Source of the DNA: Fusarium oxysporum f. sp. lycopersici 4287
Lineage: Eukaryota; Ascomycota; Sordariomycetes; Hypocreales; Nectriaceae
Length of the DNA: 64,000 nt
NCBI RefSeq assembly: GCF_000149955.1
Contig: NC_030988.1
Coordinates: 1,188,167-1,252,166 of the forward strand
Direction: 5' to 3'
The translations under genes and the position numbers were made by a program. The notes beneath the pieces are model-generated. The model did not search any database. It saw only the letters and a program-made list of their open reading frames with translations, and was not told the DNA's origin. This document shows, one piece after another, positions 11,125 through 24,047 of the stretch (position 1 is its first letter; every line of letters starts with the position of its first letter).

Positions 11125-14100
11125 GTTCAGTGGGAGTTGTTGTTAAAAGTCAATCGGATAGGTTTAAATAGTCCTGACTTGAAGTGAAGCTGACTTCGGA
11201 TGTTAAGAGCTCCGAAGGAAGTGAGTGAGTCGTCAAGGTTTGAGATGGGAGCAAAAGTTTGGTTCAGGAGCAAACTGTAGTCGCTGGCTTCAACGACAGG
11301 AGAACAGGCCAGCCAAGCAGGCGGGAGCTTGATGGCGAGATGTTTCGTCAAGTATCTTCAGCTTGTAGCAAAGAGAAAGATGCGAGAGGAACAGAAATAG
11401 AAGAAGAGTGAACCGTGACAAATCACAGAAAAACTCTAGTAGTATAGAAGGTCTGGTCAGCACAAAGCGGGAAACATTCAGGTTTAAGTCACTATTCTTT
11501 GTTTCATCCGGCATGAACCATGCATTGCTTTTGTGAAGCCTCAGAACTGATCATTTCTTTCAAGATGACAGTCCCGTAATAACCATGCCGTGGTCCATGC
11601 AGACCTTCTTGCAATTCCCTGTCAGCCGCGGAGCACATCCGTTCCCGCAAGAAGAAAGGCATCCTCAGACCAAAGGGCTGCATTAGCGCTTGCTGCCCCT
11701 AGTCCCGGATGTGTCTCCGCTTTCCATGCTGCATTTATGTTGATCTGCTGTTAGCACTTCCCATGTCAACCTCCAACATCTCAAGAACAAAGAGAAGTAG
11801 TATACCCGCCGCCGGCGCTTGGTTTCATTGTGAGCTTTTGTTTCTGACGTATTTGGCGGTTGTATCGGCGATGCGAACTTGCCAAAAGGGATCGTATGGG
11901 TTCAAAACGTCTTACAAAATCGCTTCACGTGATAGAATCTGCATGTTTGAGATATGTGACAGATCGGTTGAGTTGAAGAAGCTGCATCTTCCAAGCGCTA
12001 GATGTATCAATTGCAGGCCACGCGCCCTGATCGTGCCTACATACGACGTTTGGGGGGCTGGGGAACCGATGAACCAAGTTGGCTTCGCCGGCCATGGCAA
12101 TCTATTTTCAAGAATGTACCCTGGCAAGATCGATCAACGGGGGTCGCACACCTTCAAAACGGAGCCATGTGAGTAACGGGAGTCAGTCCTGTTCTCCAGG
12201 AACATATGTAACTTATTCCTTTGGAGACACGACGCTGGGCTCTCTACCTGTTCGCAGAGCGTAAAGAGCATCGTTTAAAAAAAGAATTCTAAATTTGGGC
12301 TTGCCAAGCTCTTACTGAGTATTGGAGCCTACCTTACATCAAGCCACCTGAAAGTAGTGCTGCGGCGAGCATGCGGGATGGCCACCTAAAGCAGAGAAGT
12401 AGAACACAACTTAATCAGAAGCATCAGCTCTGCTAGTTAACCGTTTCATTTCTTGTCTCGTTCAGTGTGCCATTATTCCCGGCATGGTAGATAATGGGGC
12501 AGGGCACAGTGCCAGAGACAAAGCTTCCGCCAGTGGACTCAGCACAGCGGCAACCCCTCCGTGTTTAGTGCAAAGGACAGGGCCGCACAGGGGGTTGTGG
12601 ATCCTAAAATGGAAGCGTGCGGGGTGCCCTTTTTGACGTGTTCACTGGGATCCCGGGTAAGCGTCTCGCTTGCATGGTTCAGACGAGAAGAGAAACGATA
12701 GGGATGATGAGGGTGAGAATGGCACCAACGGGCGGCATGACTGGCGGCATGATTGAGCATAAAGCCTCGACATTTCCGTATTCTTCGTGCACGTCTTCAT
12801 GATAAGTAGAACCTATTCTTTAGCCAAAACCATTTCCTAGTGGTACATACAGAGCTGCAGTTCAATGGATCAATGGTCCGCTAATGTCACAAAAATCTTT
12901 CGTCGCTTCGGGAGCCAAATTTGACGGTAAGCTCTGTACGGGACCGAAAGTAAATAAGTGGGAGCACTGATCATGGTAACGGTAGAGTTCGTGATAGCAA
13001 GGACCAGGGATCACAGGTAATAGCGTTTGGCGGTGGGCGTTGACAGGGGCCGGGGGATATATCCATACTCCGATTAGAGATGACGATCGCCAGCCTGTTA
13101 GGAAGAATGAGGTGATGAAAAGGTCCATGATGATGTTGGCCCTAAAATCGAACAGCGAGTAGCTAACCTAGTACAGTATAACCTCTCATCCTAATCATTA
13201 AATGTCCAGGGATCAGATGGCTTATTACTTTTCTTTAGCGCCAACGTTCGCCTCATAGTGTTGAGATGGTCGGTGAGCACGGTACGTGCCCGTGCCTTGG
13301 CCACCAACGCCGAGCCTGTGATATCCACTTTCGATTGCTCACGTTGCCCCAAATACCCTCAGGTTGGCGACGGGCGACGGCTGAATGGCAGCGATGATCA
13401 AACTGCCACTCAGCCCAGACGCCGTGGAGCGAGACTATGTACGCATTGGCCGAGAAGCAGACGAAGTTCTCAAAGCGTATTCAACGCAATTGAGAAACTG
13501 ACCAATTATCATCGTTGGTAAGCGCTGTGCTTTCCCATTCAGATCACAACCTTCGGCTTGAATGACAGAATCACCAGCATCGTGAAAACCCAGGCATTGG
13601 TGCATTTGTATGTTCGCTTCTTCCCATGTAGCAAAATGAACTGTTGTCGACCAGTTTCGCTGAAAATTTGTCTTTTCTCTCAATGCTTCATAGAAGTCAT
13701 TGTCACTTGGAGGAATTCCAGTCTCCCAATTCTTTCATCTGTGCCGTACTGCGAACTTTGGCTGCGCGACGGAGATCTCATGGGCCATTGGAACTGGATC
13801 GCCTTCCTTGTTTGTCCCAACGTGCGGAAGCTAGTGACGATAACCTACTTGTACCTAGATATGTACTCTCCAGCGCTAACGAGTGCCGTACAAGTGTCCT
13901 GTCGGCTTTAGATACGGGAGGAATCTTGGTTTTGTGGAGAGTGTTGGCCCCGCCTGCTGTTAGCCGGTATACTCTTCCAGGAAGATCCCACGATGTGACG
14001 ATTTGGGATTTATAGCGGCCGACTGCCATGTCCACTTAGCCAGAGGTGATGCCACCCGCACCTTTTACTGCCCACCGAAAGCCTAAGGATTGCAAACGTA

Positions 14101-14292
14101 AGGTTGAAGGCCATACTCTACGACTTCGCTTTGATATCCGTTAACAGCCGTCAGCGTCGCTACTTGAGTCAATTTTGGCCACTTAGCTCACAATATCTTG
14201 GGAACTTCGCCTCAAACCGGACTGGACCATTCGGTTCCGGTAGAACGTCCGCAACAAGCAGGCAGACGTCGCAGGTCCTATATAACACCACG
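11125..14292. other. long intergenic stretch between divergent genes
   Basis: It should contain the promoters and leaders of the bZIP gene (left) and the WD40 gene (right). Several open frames of 60-155 codons occur, but none has a domain, typical amino-acid use or splice partner. A frame ending near 14015 contains a weak VTIWDL ending. I considered it a possible lost WD40 exon but cannot connect it to the gene. Confidence 0.5.
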
Positions 14293-17200
14293 ATGCCTCA
14301 TGTTACCGATTTAAAGTACTTTGACCCCTGCGCCGCCACTGCGTCCATGTTCTTGTACGCCCAGGGTTCATCCGTTGTTTGCTGTCACCATGATACTCTT
14401 ACCATTGAACGAAGGTTTTCTCGACACGCTGATGAGGTTCAATTGTTAGTGGTTGATAATCAGAGTGAGGCTGGTGGTGGCCGCTTCGTTGTCAGTTACG
14501 ATGCTGGCCAAACAGCAATTGTGTGGGATCTAATGACAGGCGATGAGATCTCTCGATTTGCCTGTTATGATCATTTAACTGTCGCAGCGTGGATGAAAAA
14601 TGGCAATGTGGCTTTTGGTAAGTTACTGAAATAAGTTTTGATGATCATGACTGACTATTTGAAGGCAATACAAAAGGAAGCATTATCATGTTTGAGCCTT
14701 CAACATCCGAACATGTTTCTTCACGAACTACTGACCAAATTTCTGTGACGGCATTGGCACCGTCGGCTGATTGTCGAACCTTTGCTATCGGGTGAGTCGT
14801 GATCCTCCTTTTCACTCAAATCTCACTAACACAGTCTCAGCTACCAGAATGGCTCTTTATTCGTTGCAACCTTGCAACCACGCTTTACTATCTTACACAA
14901 TCTTACCACTTCCAAAGGACCATCACCCATCGTCAACCTCGCATGGCATGCTTCTTCGCCTCGGCAAAAGTCCGACATGCTTGCTGTCCAGATGCATGAC
15001 GGTGACTTACGAGTCTGGAGCGTGGCAAAGAAGTACAGCGCTGATGACCCTGCAAAGGTGGTTCGAAACCTTAGGAAAGCTGAGGTCACGAGGGATGGAC
15101 CCAACTGGATGGGATGGTCCAAGAACGGTCGCATAATTCAATATTCCGACTCGTAAGTTTGCAGCTTGCCATCACCATAAAACACCCTAGGCTACGCGCG
15201 CGCTTAGCTGCATGACTCCTTATCATCAACTAACATATACACAGGCAAACACAGTCATGGGATGTTAGGACAAAGCACATCACCCATGATCCCATCCCGA
15301 CTCTTGATCTTGTTCGCGGCCTCGCCGTCTATGGCCCAGGTGCCACGTTGTTCACCCTTGGACCCAATAATACCGTGCAGCAGTTCGACCTGAAGTCCCC
15401 GGCCATCATGGTTGCCAATGTCCAACACCCAGCAATCCTATTGCCACCCTCTCCTCCAGTCTCAGAAGAAAGTGGTGATCGATCAGCGACCTCGACTACT
15501 ACTATCGCCTCCGAGTCTGAGACGAGCTCTATTCCCCTGTATATGGATATTTCCGAGAGTGACGAAGATCACTTATCACCATTTGCTCGCCTGACTCGAC
15601 GCCAAGCTTACGGCTCTGGTAATGAGCCTTACGAATCAGCTAGCCCTGTCTCAAGTCGGAGCGGACTTTCATCCTTATCGAAATCCTCAGCTGGGTCGTC
15701 CCAAACCCCTGGCCGTTACCCCGGATCCATGAGGTCAAGAGGACTGTCAGAAAACACCTATATCTCGGCTACAACCTCGATCAGGTCATCAACTATTGGC
15801 AACAGTGCTCACGGTAACACGAGAGATTTGGACACTTATTCCATGGGATACTCTCTTGGCACTACAAGTGTTCCTTCCATAGCCTCAAGCCGATCACGAA
15901 GAAGACCTTCTCGCCTGCGCAATGAAGTTCCCCGTAGCCCTGACGACAACAAGGTGCACGACCTATTCAAGTGTGCTCGGGCGCGTCTCAGTGACATTCC
16001 TTACAAACATGCTATGGGTGCCAACAGTGCTCGTCTCACCAATGATGATCTGCGCCGTCAAATGCTCAATACCATCTTCGGATGGAACAAAGAGGTTGAA
16101 GACCTGATTAGGGATGAGATGAGTAGGCATACCCAAGGATCTCCCAGCCGCATTCTCTTGGCCAAATGGCTTGATGATATCAATCCCAATATCATGAACG
16201 CAAACTTCGAGAACATGACTTCTTCTGACTGGATGTTATTGGCTCTGAGTGGCATCGGCGGCCATGCCTCACAACAGAAGCTTGGCCATACATACGTCCA
16301 GCGCCTGCTTGAGGCTGGCGACGTGCACACAGCAGTTACTATTATGCTTGGCATGGGTGATCACAATGACGCTATTGAGGTTTATATCTCTCACAAGCGT
16401 TACATGGAGGCACTGATCCTCACATGCCTCTCAGCCCCTAGTGTTTGGGAACGACAAGCTGCTATTATCAGGAAATGGGGGAAGTGGGCAGTTCAACATG
16501 GCCAACAGCAGCTAGCAATCCGATGCTTTGCTTGCACCGACCAGGAGTCTACTGAGCCTTGGACTTCTCCATCCGCCGCGCAGCTGAACTTCCAGACTAT
16601 GACTCCCAGTATTCCTGAGATCCTAAGCCCGCCTCTCTCACCTCCCGGTGTTCAACGTTGCCTCCAACGCAGCATCGCAAAGACCTCTGCTCTCAAGCTT
16701 ATCACCTCATTTGGTGATCAAATGCAAAAGACAAAGTTCTTTGCTGGCGACGGTGGTCAAACCCCGATTGCCGCGGGTGTTACCCCTATCGCTGACTCTG
16801 CCCGCTCTCCCGCTTTCTCTCATGCCTCCAACAACGAGGCCCCGACAGCCTTCCTTCGCCCTTCAAACAATAGCAGATTCAATACCACAGTGTCTGCCCG
16901 AGGACGTGGGCGTTTGCCGTCCATTGGTGAGATTCCCTCAGACCTCAAACCGGGGGCACTTCGATCTGCTGAGCTGTCTGCTGTGCCTGATGACTATGAG
17001 CCTCGATCTGGTCATGTTCGAACACCATCTGGCAATGACAACATGATGATGGGTACCGCATCACATCGTGCCGCTACTGCAAGCCCGATGATGATGCGAG
17101 AGCATGCTCAACTCATTGTCCAAGCGAGCGAAGGAGATTTTTCACCGCCACCGGACCAGGCCGCTATGTTGAAAATGCAACAAACATCACGTAACCATCG

Positions 17201-18791
17201 CAATGGCTCTCGTGACCGCATTCCTGTGGGTGTGAATCTACCGCTGCATCCTGGGCCCTCTCATGACGACATTACATCCCCAGAGCAGTCCGTCACTTTT
17301 TCTACTCGCTACCACTGGCCAACTCGCCGCAGAGGCCCAGCCTCTGTGACAGGTTCGGTCACTTCTGCGTCGAGCGCCGGAAGAAGCCTTCGTCATCAAG
17401 CTGTGCGAAACCGAGAAGATTACATCCATAGCTTGGATGCTGCCAAGCACTACTCCAAGAGACAACGCAGTCGTCAGCGTAGCCATTCAAGAACTCGGGA
17501 TGCTTCACCAGATCATCCTGGAAGTCGAGAGCGAACCACACGCTCCAGGGAACCTTCCGAGGACCGTGGACGTGTCAGCGCTTGCCATTGGCCCAAGGCA
17601 AAACGATCACCAACTTCCCCAATCCCCATGTCTCCAGAGTACTTGCTGAACTTGAGCACTCCACGACATGGTCAGATCGGTGAGCCAAACACAGTACGCA
17701 AGGTAAGCGGTTCAATTGTCAAACCACAAAGCCGCAATTCAAACCGTGGAAGCCGCCGCAGGAGCCCAGAAGGTCTCTCTCGCCCGCCAGCTCTCACACT
17801 TCGTGCCCGAAGCCAAGGCCGGGAGAGTTCTGCACAGCGTTCTCCTTCGTCACCCTTGCCTCTGAGTGCTACTGTTCACCAGTACCAGGGTTCCGAGGAT
17901 GAAGAGAACTACAGAGCAGCCATAACAGCTCAAGAGGAATTCAGGAACAAGCACAGCCGCAGTAGCAGCCGAGGCCTTGGCTCGCCGGCACTGAGCAAGC
18001 AAGATGCTTCGGAGCACCGACGCAGAGCCAATTCTGAGGTCGCCAACTTTGACGGTTCCACTTCAACTGAGCATGCTGGTGACCTCAAGCAAATGAATAA
18101 CGAGCGTCAGCGAAAGAAGGAACAGGCTGCACGAGAACTCGAGGAGCGCCGCAAGTCTCTGGCCAAGCGTGCCCAAACACCTTCAATCCCTCATTCTAAC
18201 GAGTTCGCTCCTGCTTTTGCGATCACGGTTAAGACTGCTGAGCCTAAGCCTCTACCTGACGATATCCCACCTCGCAGTGCTACTGAGCCCCCACAAAAGA
18301 GCATGTACGCCCGCAACGGACCTGTTATTGGACTTCCAGCGACCCCCAAAGCCATGAGACTCATCATTGAGGGCAACCATGATCAACCAGGAAGCACTCC
18401 CAGACCCAACGTGCCTTCGATTCCAGCCAGCTTCTCTCAGCGATACTCGCCAGAAACCTCACCTCAACAGTCGCCTGAGAGAGAAGCGCCAGTCCCCGAG
18501 CCCAGTCTCACTCTGCTGCGATCCACCGTCTACCAGCCACCGGCGCGACCTCATATCCCTCGTAGCATGTCAGCCCCAATTCCAGATGAACCTGGCCAGC
18601 GCCCTGCTCGTCTTGCACGCAAGAGCAGTGTTGGACGTATCGAAGAAGTTGTCCCTAGTAAGCAACGACGCTCTCACGAAGATCCTATGCCCCCTCCCCC
18701 TCCTCCGGCGCCCCCAGTTCTCAAGGAATTCAGGCATTTGGCTTCACCTCCACCGCCTCCTGTCCCTTTGCAACACGCCCAGCGATATTAG
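14293..18791 (+). CDS. large WD40/alpha-solenoid protein, TAG near C-terminus
   Basis: Exons 14293-14617, 14665-14791, 14841-15152 and 15245-18791, with introns of 47, 49 and 92 nt in consistent phases, give 1,436 aa. The N-terminal third carries WD40-like blades (TAIVWDLMTGDE, DLRVWSVAKKY, TQSWDVRTKH). A helical region around VHDLFKCARARL to AIRCFACTD looks like the TPR-type solenoid of trafficking or RNP scaffolds. The C-terminal half is disordered, Ser/Arg/Pro-rich, with poly-Pro near the end. A scaffold role is inferred and no yeast name is offered. The start is the first in-frame ATG; the frame is open upstream to 14104, so an upstream exon is possible. The stop at 18789-18791 is followed by 90 open codons in the same frame. 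Confidence 0.75.
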
Positions 18792-19061
18792 AAGACTGGC
18801 CCTGTTGCATCAGGCATGATTGATATTGTCATGGACGACGATTTATCATCTGGTAATGATCAAGCGTCAGAGGCCAGCCCTCCGGCACCAGCTTCCCACA
18901 GGAGCCACAACCGAGGCAGAAGCATTGGAGACAGCAGCATCTCAGGCCGCATTCACAAGGTCAGTGAGCGACTTCGTTCTGCCAGCCGCAATCGAAAGGA
19001 GCATGTCCGATTTGCCCCTTCCGAGGCTCCCTTTGAGAGCATTCCTATACCTCGACGATGA
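18792..19061 (+). other. in-frame coding extension beyond the TAG of the WD40 gene
   Basis: Directly after the TAG at 18789-18791 the same frame stays open for 89 codons to a TGA at 19059-19061. It encodes an acidic stretch (IDIVMDDDLSSGND) and then a Ser/Arg/His-rich tail like the residues before the stop. This fits a protein whose true end is at 19061 and which acquired a nonsense mutation (CAG or TGG to TAG), or an unrecognised readthrough. A removing intron is unlikely, since no usable donor lies within normal distance. Confidence 0.65.
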
Positions 19062-21039
19062 AGTCTCCCCCGCCAGTGTCATTCAACCCTGATGTTTCGC
19101 GTTCGCCAATTGATTCTCGAAACAAGCACTTGTCGACTAGCTTGAACCGAAACGAGATGATCTAGGAGGTCTCTCGCGACGGTGGCCAGCGTGGTGTGTA
19201 TTATTTCCTCCTTTCTACCACCCTCTATAGATTTCCTTTCCATTTGATGCTGTGTATGGCGATCAGTGCTGGATGCCATCTCAAGTTGATACCGAAATTT
19301 TTAATGCGTGCATTCTGTTTGTTATCCGTCTCTTCGTATTCTGTTGCAATTGCTTAGCCGATAAGGGCTCGACAGCTGTTAGGCAGAATGTATGATGACT
19401 TGACGTGCAGGGTCAAGTCCGAAGTTCTTAATTATGATGGCTCCATATTCTCCAGCGGCAGAACCTGTTTGATTGAGTAATCTCATGTTATCAATCAGAC
19501 GGATAAGAGCGCAGGCCAGAAGGGGGGGGGGGGGGGTTCATGTCATGGGAGACCTCCAGGCGTGTCGCAAGTCGTGAGCTAAGCATAGTCCGGACTCCGA
19601 ACAACTTATATTGTACCACTGAACCTCCTGTATTAGCAACTGAGCCTGAATAGCTCCTGGATGGCATATTATGTCGCGGAGAGTCCATGCAGCATGCCTA
19701 CTCTCTGCGCTAGAAGACAACCAGACTCTACAATTGTGGCGGTCATCAGAACCGGGAACAGCTCATTACCATCGCTTCTGCACCTTCGCTACCGGAGGAA
19801 GGGCCGTAGGCCACCCCGATAGCGCCGGAATTTGACCTTACGTTAGATGGCATGCTTGCAGGGCTTTCACGTCTATAAGGCGAAATATCGGGAAGGCATT
19901 CCCGTCAAGCAAAGCCCAGATGATGGCGATACCATGGTAACGGACGTAGGTAATGGAGATGTGGGGAGGCGGCGGGGGTCATTCTGATCGACCTCACATA
20001 ACTGAGGGTAATATATTGGAACACTTGCCTTCCTCATCATCTCGGCCGTGACTTTCTAGTGTGGCTATAGTTCTCTCCAATTAATTGCTGATATCGGAAG
20101 AAGCTGAGAACGATCTGACACGTAAGACAGAGAGGCCTGAGAAGGTAGATAGGGATCTGAAGCTGAAGACTGAGGGAAGCAATCTCGTCGAATCTGCAAG
20201 CAATACAATGGCCAATAGGAGGCTTTTCTTCGGAGCGCTCTTTGTTCACTTGTCCGGTATTTGGACGACGCCATCGACAAACGCCTCCCGCTGCCTCAAA
20301 TCTAATGTAGAGAAGAGCCACAGCGTATATAGACGCGTCCTTCATATCGCCTAGAATCTGTTTAATTACAGCTTGCCGAATGTATTCAACTTTCTTAATT
20401 CCAGAATATCACAGACCGGGCACGGAGCGCGCCGTTCTGACACAGCCCCACTTTGGCACTGAAGGGGTAGAATCTGACTGGCCTAAAATTGCTAAAGTTT
20501 CGGTAATGATTGAGCCGCAGCATCATTGCATCACTCTTGTCAGTGGACTAAAGGCATATTGATGACTCGGCGATGGAGGAAAGCCTTGCAGAGCCTATAG
20601 GCAAAGCCGTACAGCGGCCGGTGACACGAAAGACTCTGTCTATCAGAATTGTTGCGATAACTTGCTTCAAGATGGGGCAGCTGCTGTAAGCTAAGATGAC
20701 AAGCGCGGAATATTCACCAAGACTCTCTGTTTGAGGAGGATACGTTTGAAGATTTAAGATGCTAGGTATATGAGGGCTAATATACTCTAAAGTTGTAGCA
20801 ATGGTATCGAATTATTGAAGTCTAGGGTACTCTAGTGAATATTATATGATCATATAGCTCTGGACTTGTTGCCTGGGATGCATTCGGTATGACACCCCTA
20901 TCTTGAACAGGGTTCCCGTGACACCACGTAGAAAGATTAAAGGGGGCAGAAGCGGCTCTATATTCAAGTCAAAAGCCTACAACAACGGCGCTTCCAGTGG
21001 CTTTAGCTCAACGGCAAAGTAAAGAAACACCAGGCAAGC
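19062..21039. other. intergenic between convergent genes
   Basis: No gene recognised. Contains an uninterrupted run of 15 G at 19522-19536. The 20700-20880 part is AT-rich without coding signal. Confidence 0.6.
19522..19536 (+). repeat. poly-G run, 15 bases
   Basis: An uninterrupted G15 homopolymer, prone to slippage and sequencing error and able to form a G-quadruplex. It lies in the 3' region of the WD40 gene; no function is implied. Confidence 0.9.
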
Positions 21040-22192
21040 TTAGTCTTTTGAGCAATGCTTCTTTGCCATCTTCGGCTTTGATGGTGCTCTTCGCTTTCTG
21101 CTTCGCTCCTCTTGCTCAATGACAGGGACTGCAGCAGGGATGAACTGAACACCGCGGTTTCGGCTGTTGGGTCGTACGTGTAACCTGCGGTGGTTGTTGA
21201 GATTATCTTGACGGTTGAATTGGTCCTTTCCGCAGAACTCGCATGAGAAACGGTTGGGCCCTTCACCATGGAAACTGTAGTTTATTAGTGAAAATGTTCT
21301 TTTTTTTTTTATGAATCTTAGTAAGTCCTTACACTTGCTTGTGACGCTTAAGGTGCTCATTTCGTTGGAAGGCCTTGTGGCAACCAGGGTAGTCACACTT
21401 GCACATGGCTCTTTGAACACTAACTTGAGCAGAATTGGGCTTGCTCGATCGCTTCCTTGATGATCGGGTCTGAGCTCGCTTAAGTTCGGCACTCTTCTGT
21501 TGGATCTCGTGCACCATCAACTTCCTTTGAGCACGCTTGTAGTTAGGAGAGTTGAGGTCGTGGAAATGGTAACCAAGCTGTGACTGAGAGTGGTGGTCCA
21601 AGTCAAAAGCGTCAAAATCACTAGAGAGTTGTCTGATGGGAAAGAATGTGTTGGTGCTATCGTTGGCACAACACCATGATGAGCCGGTCTCGGCAGCTTC
21701 AGAGCCAGAGATGCTTTGCATTGGTGTCATCGTGAATGAGGCGGGGCCCATGGAAGCATCAGGAGAGTACGAATACATGCCAAAGGAGCTTTGTGGTGTT
21801 AGTGATCCCATTGAACCGTTTTGTGCCATGTTCATGTCCATCATATGCTCGCACTCGAAGCCGAGTTGCTCTTGATTCATGGGAGTGCTGGGGAGGGAGT
21901 CGAAGAATGAGGCGTGCTCAGGCTCAGGCTTCACAGGCCCGAACATGAACTTGCCCATTGCTGATGGGGGAGGGGTCAGCTCTGCCCGGTGACGGACAGG
22001 GCTGTAAGAAACCCCAAAGTCGATGTTGCTGAATCCATCAGGTGTTGACCGTCGAGGTGTAGGAGTGAACGGGTCGTAGGCTGATGAGGCCGAGGAGAAA
22101 CTTGTGGTGGTAGAAGGACAGGACATGGGCTGGCTGCAGAGGCTGAAAGCGGCGTCGTCCATGCCGAACCGGTAATCTGACTCGAGATGCAT
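21040..22192 (-). CDS. two-finger C2H2 transcription factor
   Basis: Exons 22192-21333 and 21274-21040 (intron 58 nt with a long A run) give 364 aa. The N-terminal 240 residues are rich in Ser, Pro, Met and acidic residues, as in activation domains. Two fingers follow: CKCDYPGCHKAF...HLKRHKQVFH and FSCEFCGKDQF...NLNNHRRLH. The intron falls in finger 1 between its two His, in phase 2. A conserved basic tail (ERSRKRRAPSKPK) is a likely nuclear signal. The overall build resembles fungal conidiation and stress regulators, but I cannot assign a named family. No break was seen. A TATA-like box lies about 125 bases upstream. Confidence 0.85.
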
Positions 22193-22316
22193 TTTGGCGT
22201 AAGAATGAAGAAAAGCTTAAACAAGGTGAAGGCTCCGAAATGTCGCTGGGAGAGTAGTAAGAATAACGATAATACCTGGAGGCTGGCTTGCTTTGTCGAA
22301 GGACATGGGGCCTCTG

Positions 22317-22323
22317 TTATATA
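22317..22323 (-). promoter_or_regulatory. TATA-like box (TATATAA)
   Basis: A perfect TATATAA on the minus strand about 125 bases before the start codon of the C2H2 gene. Placement fits a TATA promoter with a short leader; not otherwise supported. Confidence 0.4.
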
Positions 22324-24047
22324 GTGACTTGACCATCAAGATCCCCCGCCACTTGAGAACTGAACCATACTGAATGGGTTGGATTGGAGAGTTCTGCAAG
22401 TCTTAGACATCAACACTGCAAGTCTCACAGATAGTTCCTGGTTGCTATTCGATGCTGCATACTGCAGAGGACCGAGCGGCACGGGAATATCTGCAAAGGT
22501 CTAAAATGGCTTGATATCGGTGGCCGAGCTGGCCCCTATAGCCATTGCAAATACAGATGATCTGGCGATTGCATAGGTCATCGTAGTTCGTGGCCCTGCA
22601 TGAATCCACCTACTCTGTGTTGTGCATACACATGTCAGTTACCATCATACTCTTGATGCAGGAAGCTTAACGAATCATCAACCGCACCTTCAGCCCTCAA
22701 GATTCGGTACAGGGGAGGGGATCCCATTAGCTGAGAAGCAGGAACGAGATCAATAGGATTGATTGAAATGGTACCACCAGCGTTCTTTCCTGGAGCTCCC
22801 ACGATCGGTTGCAAACCCAATCAGCATTATCATGGCCATAGATTACCAAAGGCAGAACGTCACAGATCCTTTAGATTCTAATATTAAGGTGTATAATAAT
22901 TCTTGCCCTCCGTCAAAAGAATACTAAGGCCCCGTGTACTCATCAATAGCAGGGACACAGTAAATGGTCCGGCCGAGAATGCTAGACGATGCTGCAGCAC
23001 ATCATGGCGCGCTTTGCGATAGTGTCAAGTTCTCTGCAAGGGGGCTTGTTCAAGCAACGGGTCTACATTCAGCTGGTTGAGGTACTCTAATGCCCCACCG
23101 CGTAGCTTCAAGCGGACCAACCAACTCCATGCTACTGAGATGATGCAGTCGATAGTCTGATGCTTTCGGTTAGATCACGGAACTGCACTGATTTCATAGT
23201 TGATGATGTATTGGATTGCAGAATGTGCCTAAGCGTGGAGATCAAACTCTAAGTCAGCTGCTATCACGTAGGCAGTAGACATGATACACTAGCCCTAGCC
23301 TGCCTCAGCAATGGTCCAGTCTGCGCCAGATACGGAGATCTGTAGCGATTTCCAATCAGAAACCGTCGCTAACTATAGCCACGCATCACAGCCACTTGTC
23401 GTTTGCAAAGACTGATACAGTTGCCAATGATATGTAGTCTGGTATTTTGAAATGGAAAGTGCTCAGAGAGATCTGGACCACTACTTGACTACGTATGAAG
23501 AAACGATTGTGTCTCAGACAAAGTTTACTGTCTTACCTGGGAATAGCTGTGGGTTGAGTATCAGGAGCGAAGACGATAGCGCGTGCGAGGCAGCCCCAAG
23601 CGTGCTACGCCCAAAATCAAGATACCCCTTGCTTTACGGCAGGCAATCTCTTTACGAACAAGTTCTATCAAATAGTACATGTCATAAATACAGCTTTAGG
23701 CAAGGTACCCTGTTGGTTCCTATATTCTCTGTGCAGCTTTCTTAACTCATAGATCCCCTCAACGCACCATAAAGTTCTCAGACAGAATACTCAAAGATTC
23801 TAGGCAAGGCAAAATTATCAAGATTGTTTTGAGATTCTGATATGACTATGTCAAACGATTGGCTCACCGCGTTTACTCTCTACTCTCTACTCTCTTCATA
23901 ACCCTAGGTCTAACAGACATCGTCAGATAGGTGGGAGACAATGCGGCGGGTTTTGGTTCAACCTTTATACAGTAGGGTGTCATCCAACTCCCTTGCTATT
24001 CATCTAGAGCTCATAATCTGTCCAGAACACCAGTGCAATCCAAAAAA
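22324..24047. other. intergenic, no gene seen
   Basis: Upstream region of the C2H2 gene and downstream region of the gene ending at 24048. Scattered short frames only. No repeat or RNA was recognised. Confidence 0.55.

Noticed and set aside
11709..12176. 155-codon open frame as a gene
   Set aside because: No ATG context, domain or conserved-looking text. It lies in a long regulatory region and overlaps an equally open antisense frame.
13258..14040. Upstream exons of the WD40 gene
   Set aside because: A frame ends in a WD-like VTIWDL, but no donor/acceptor pair in the right phase links it to the exon at 14293.
18750..18792. Short intron removing the TAG of the WD40 gene
   Set aside because: The only possible intron would be about 30 nt with a GTCCCT donor, below the size and quality of every other intron here.
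21040..22192. Direct orthologue of BrlA, FlbC or Msn2
   Set aside because: Finger text differs from what I remember of all three; only the general two-finger layout is shared.
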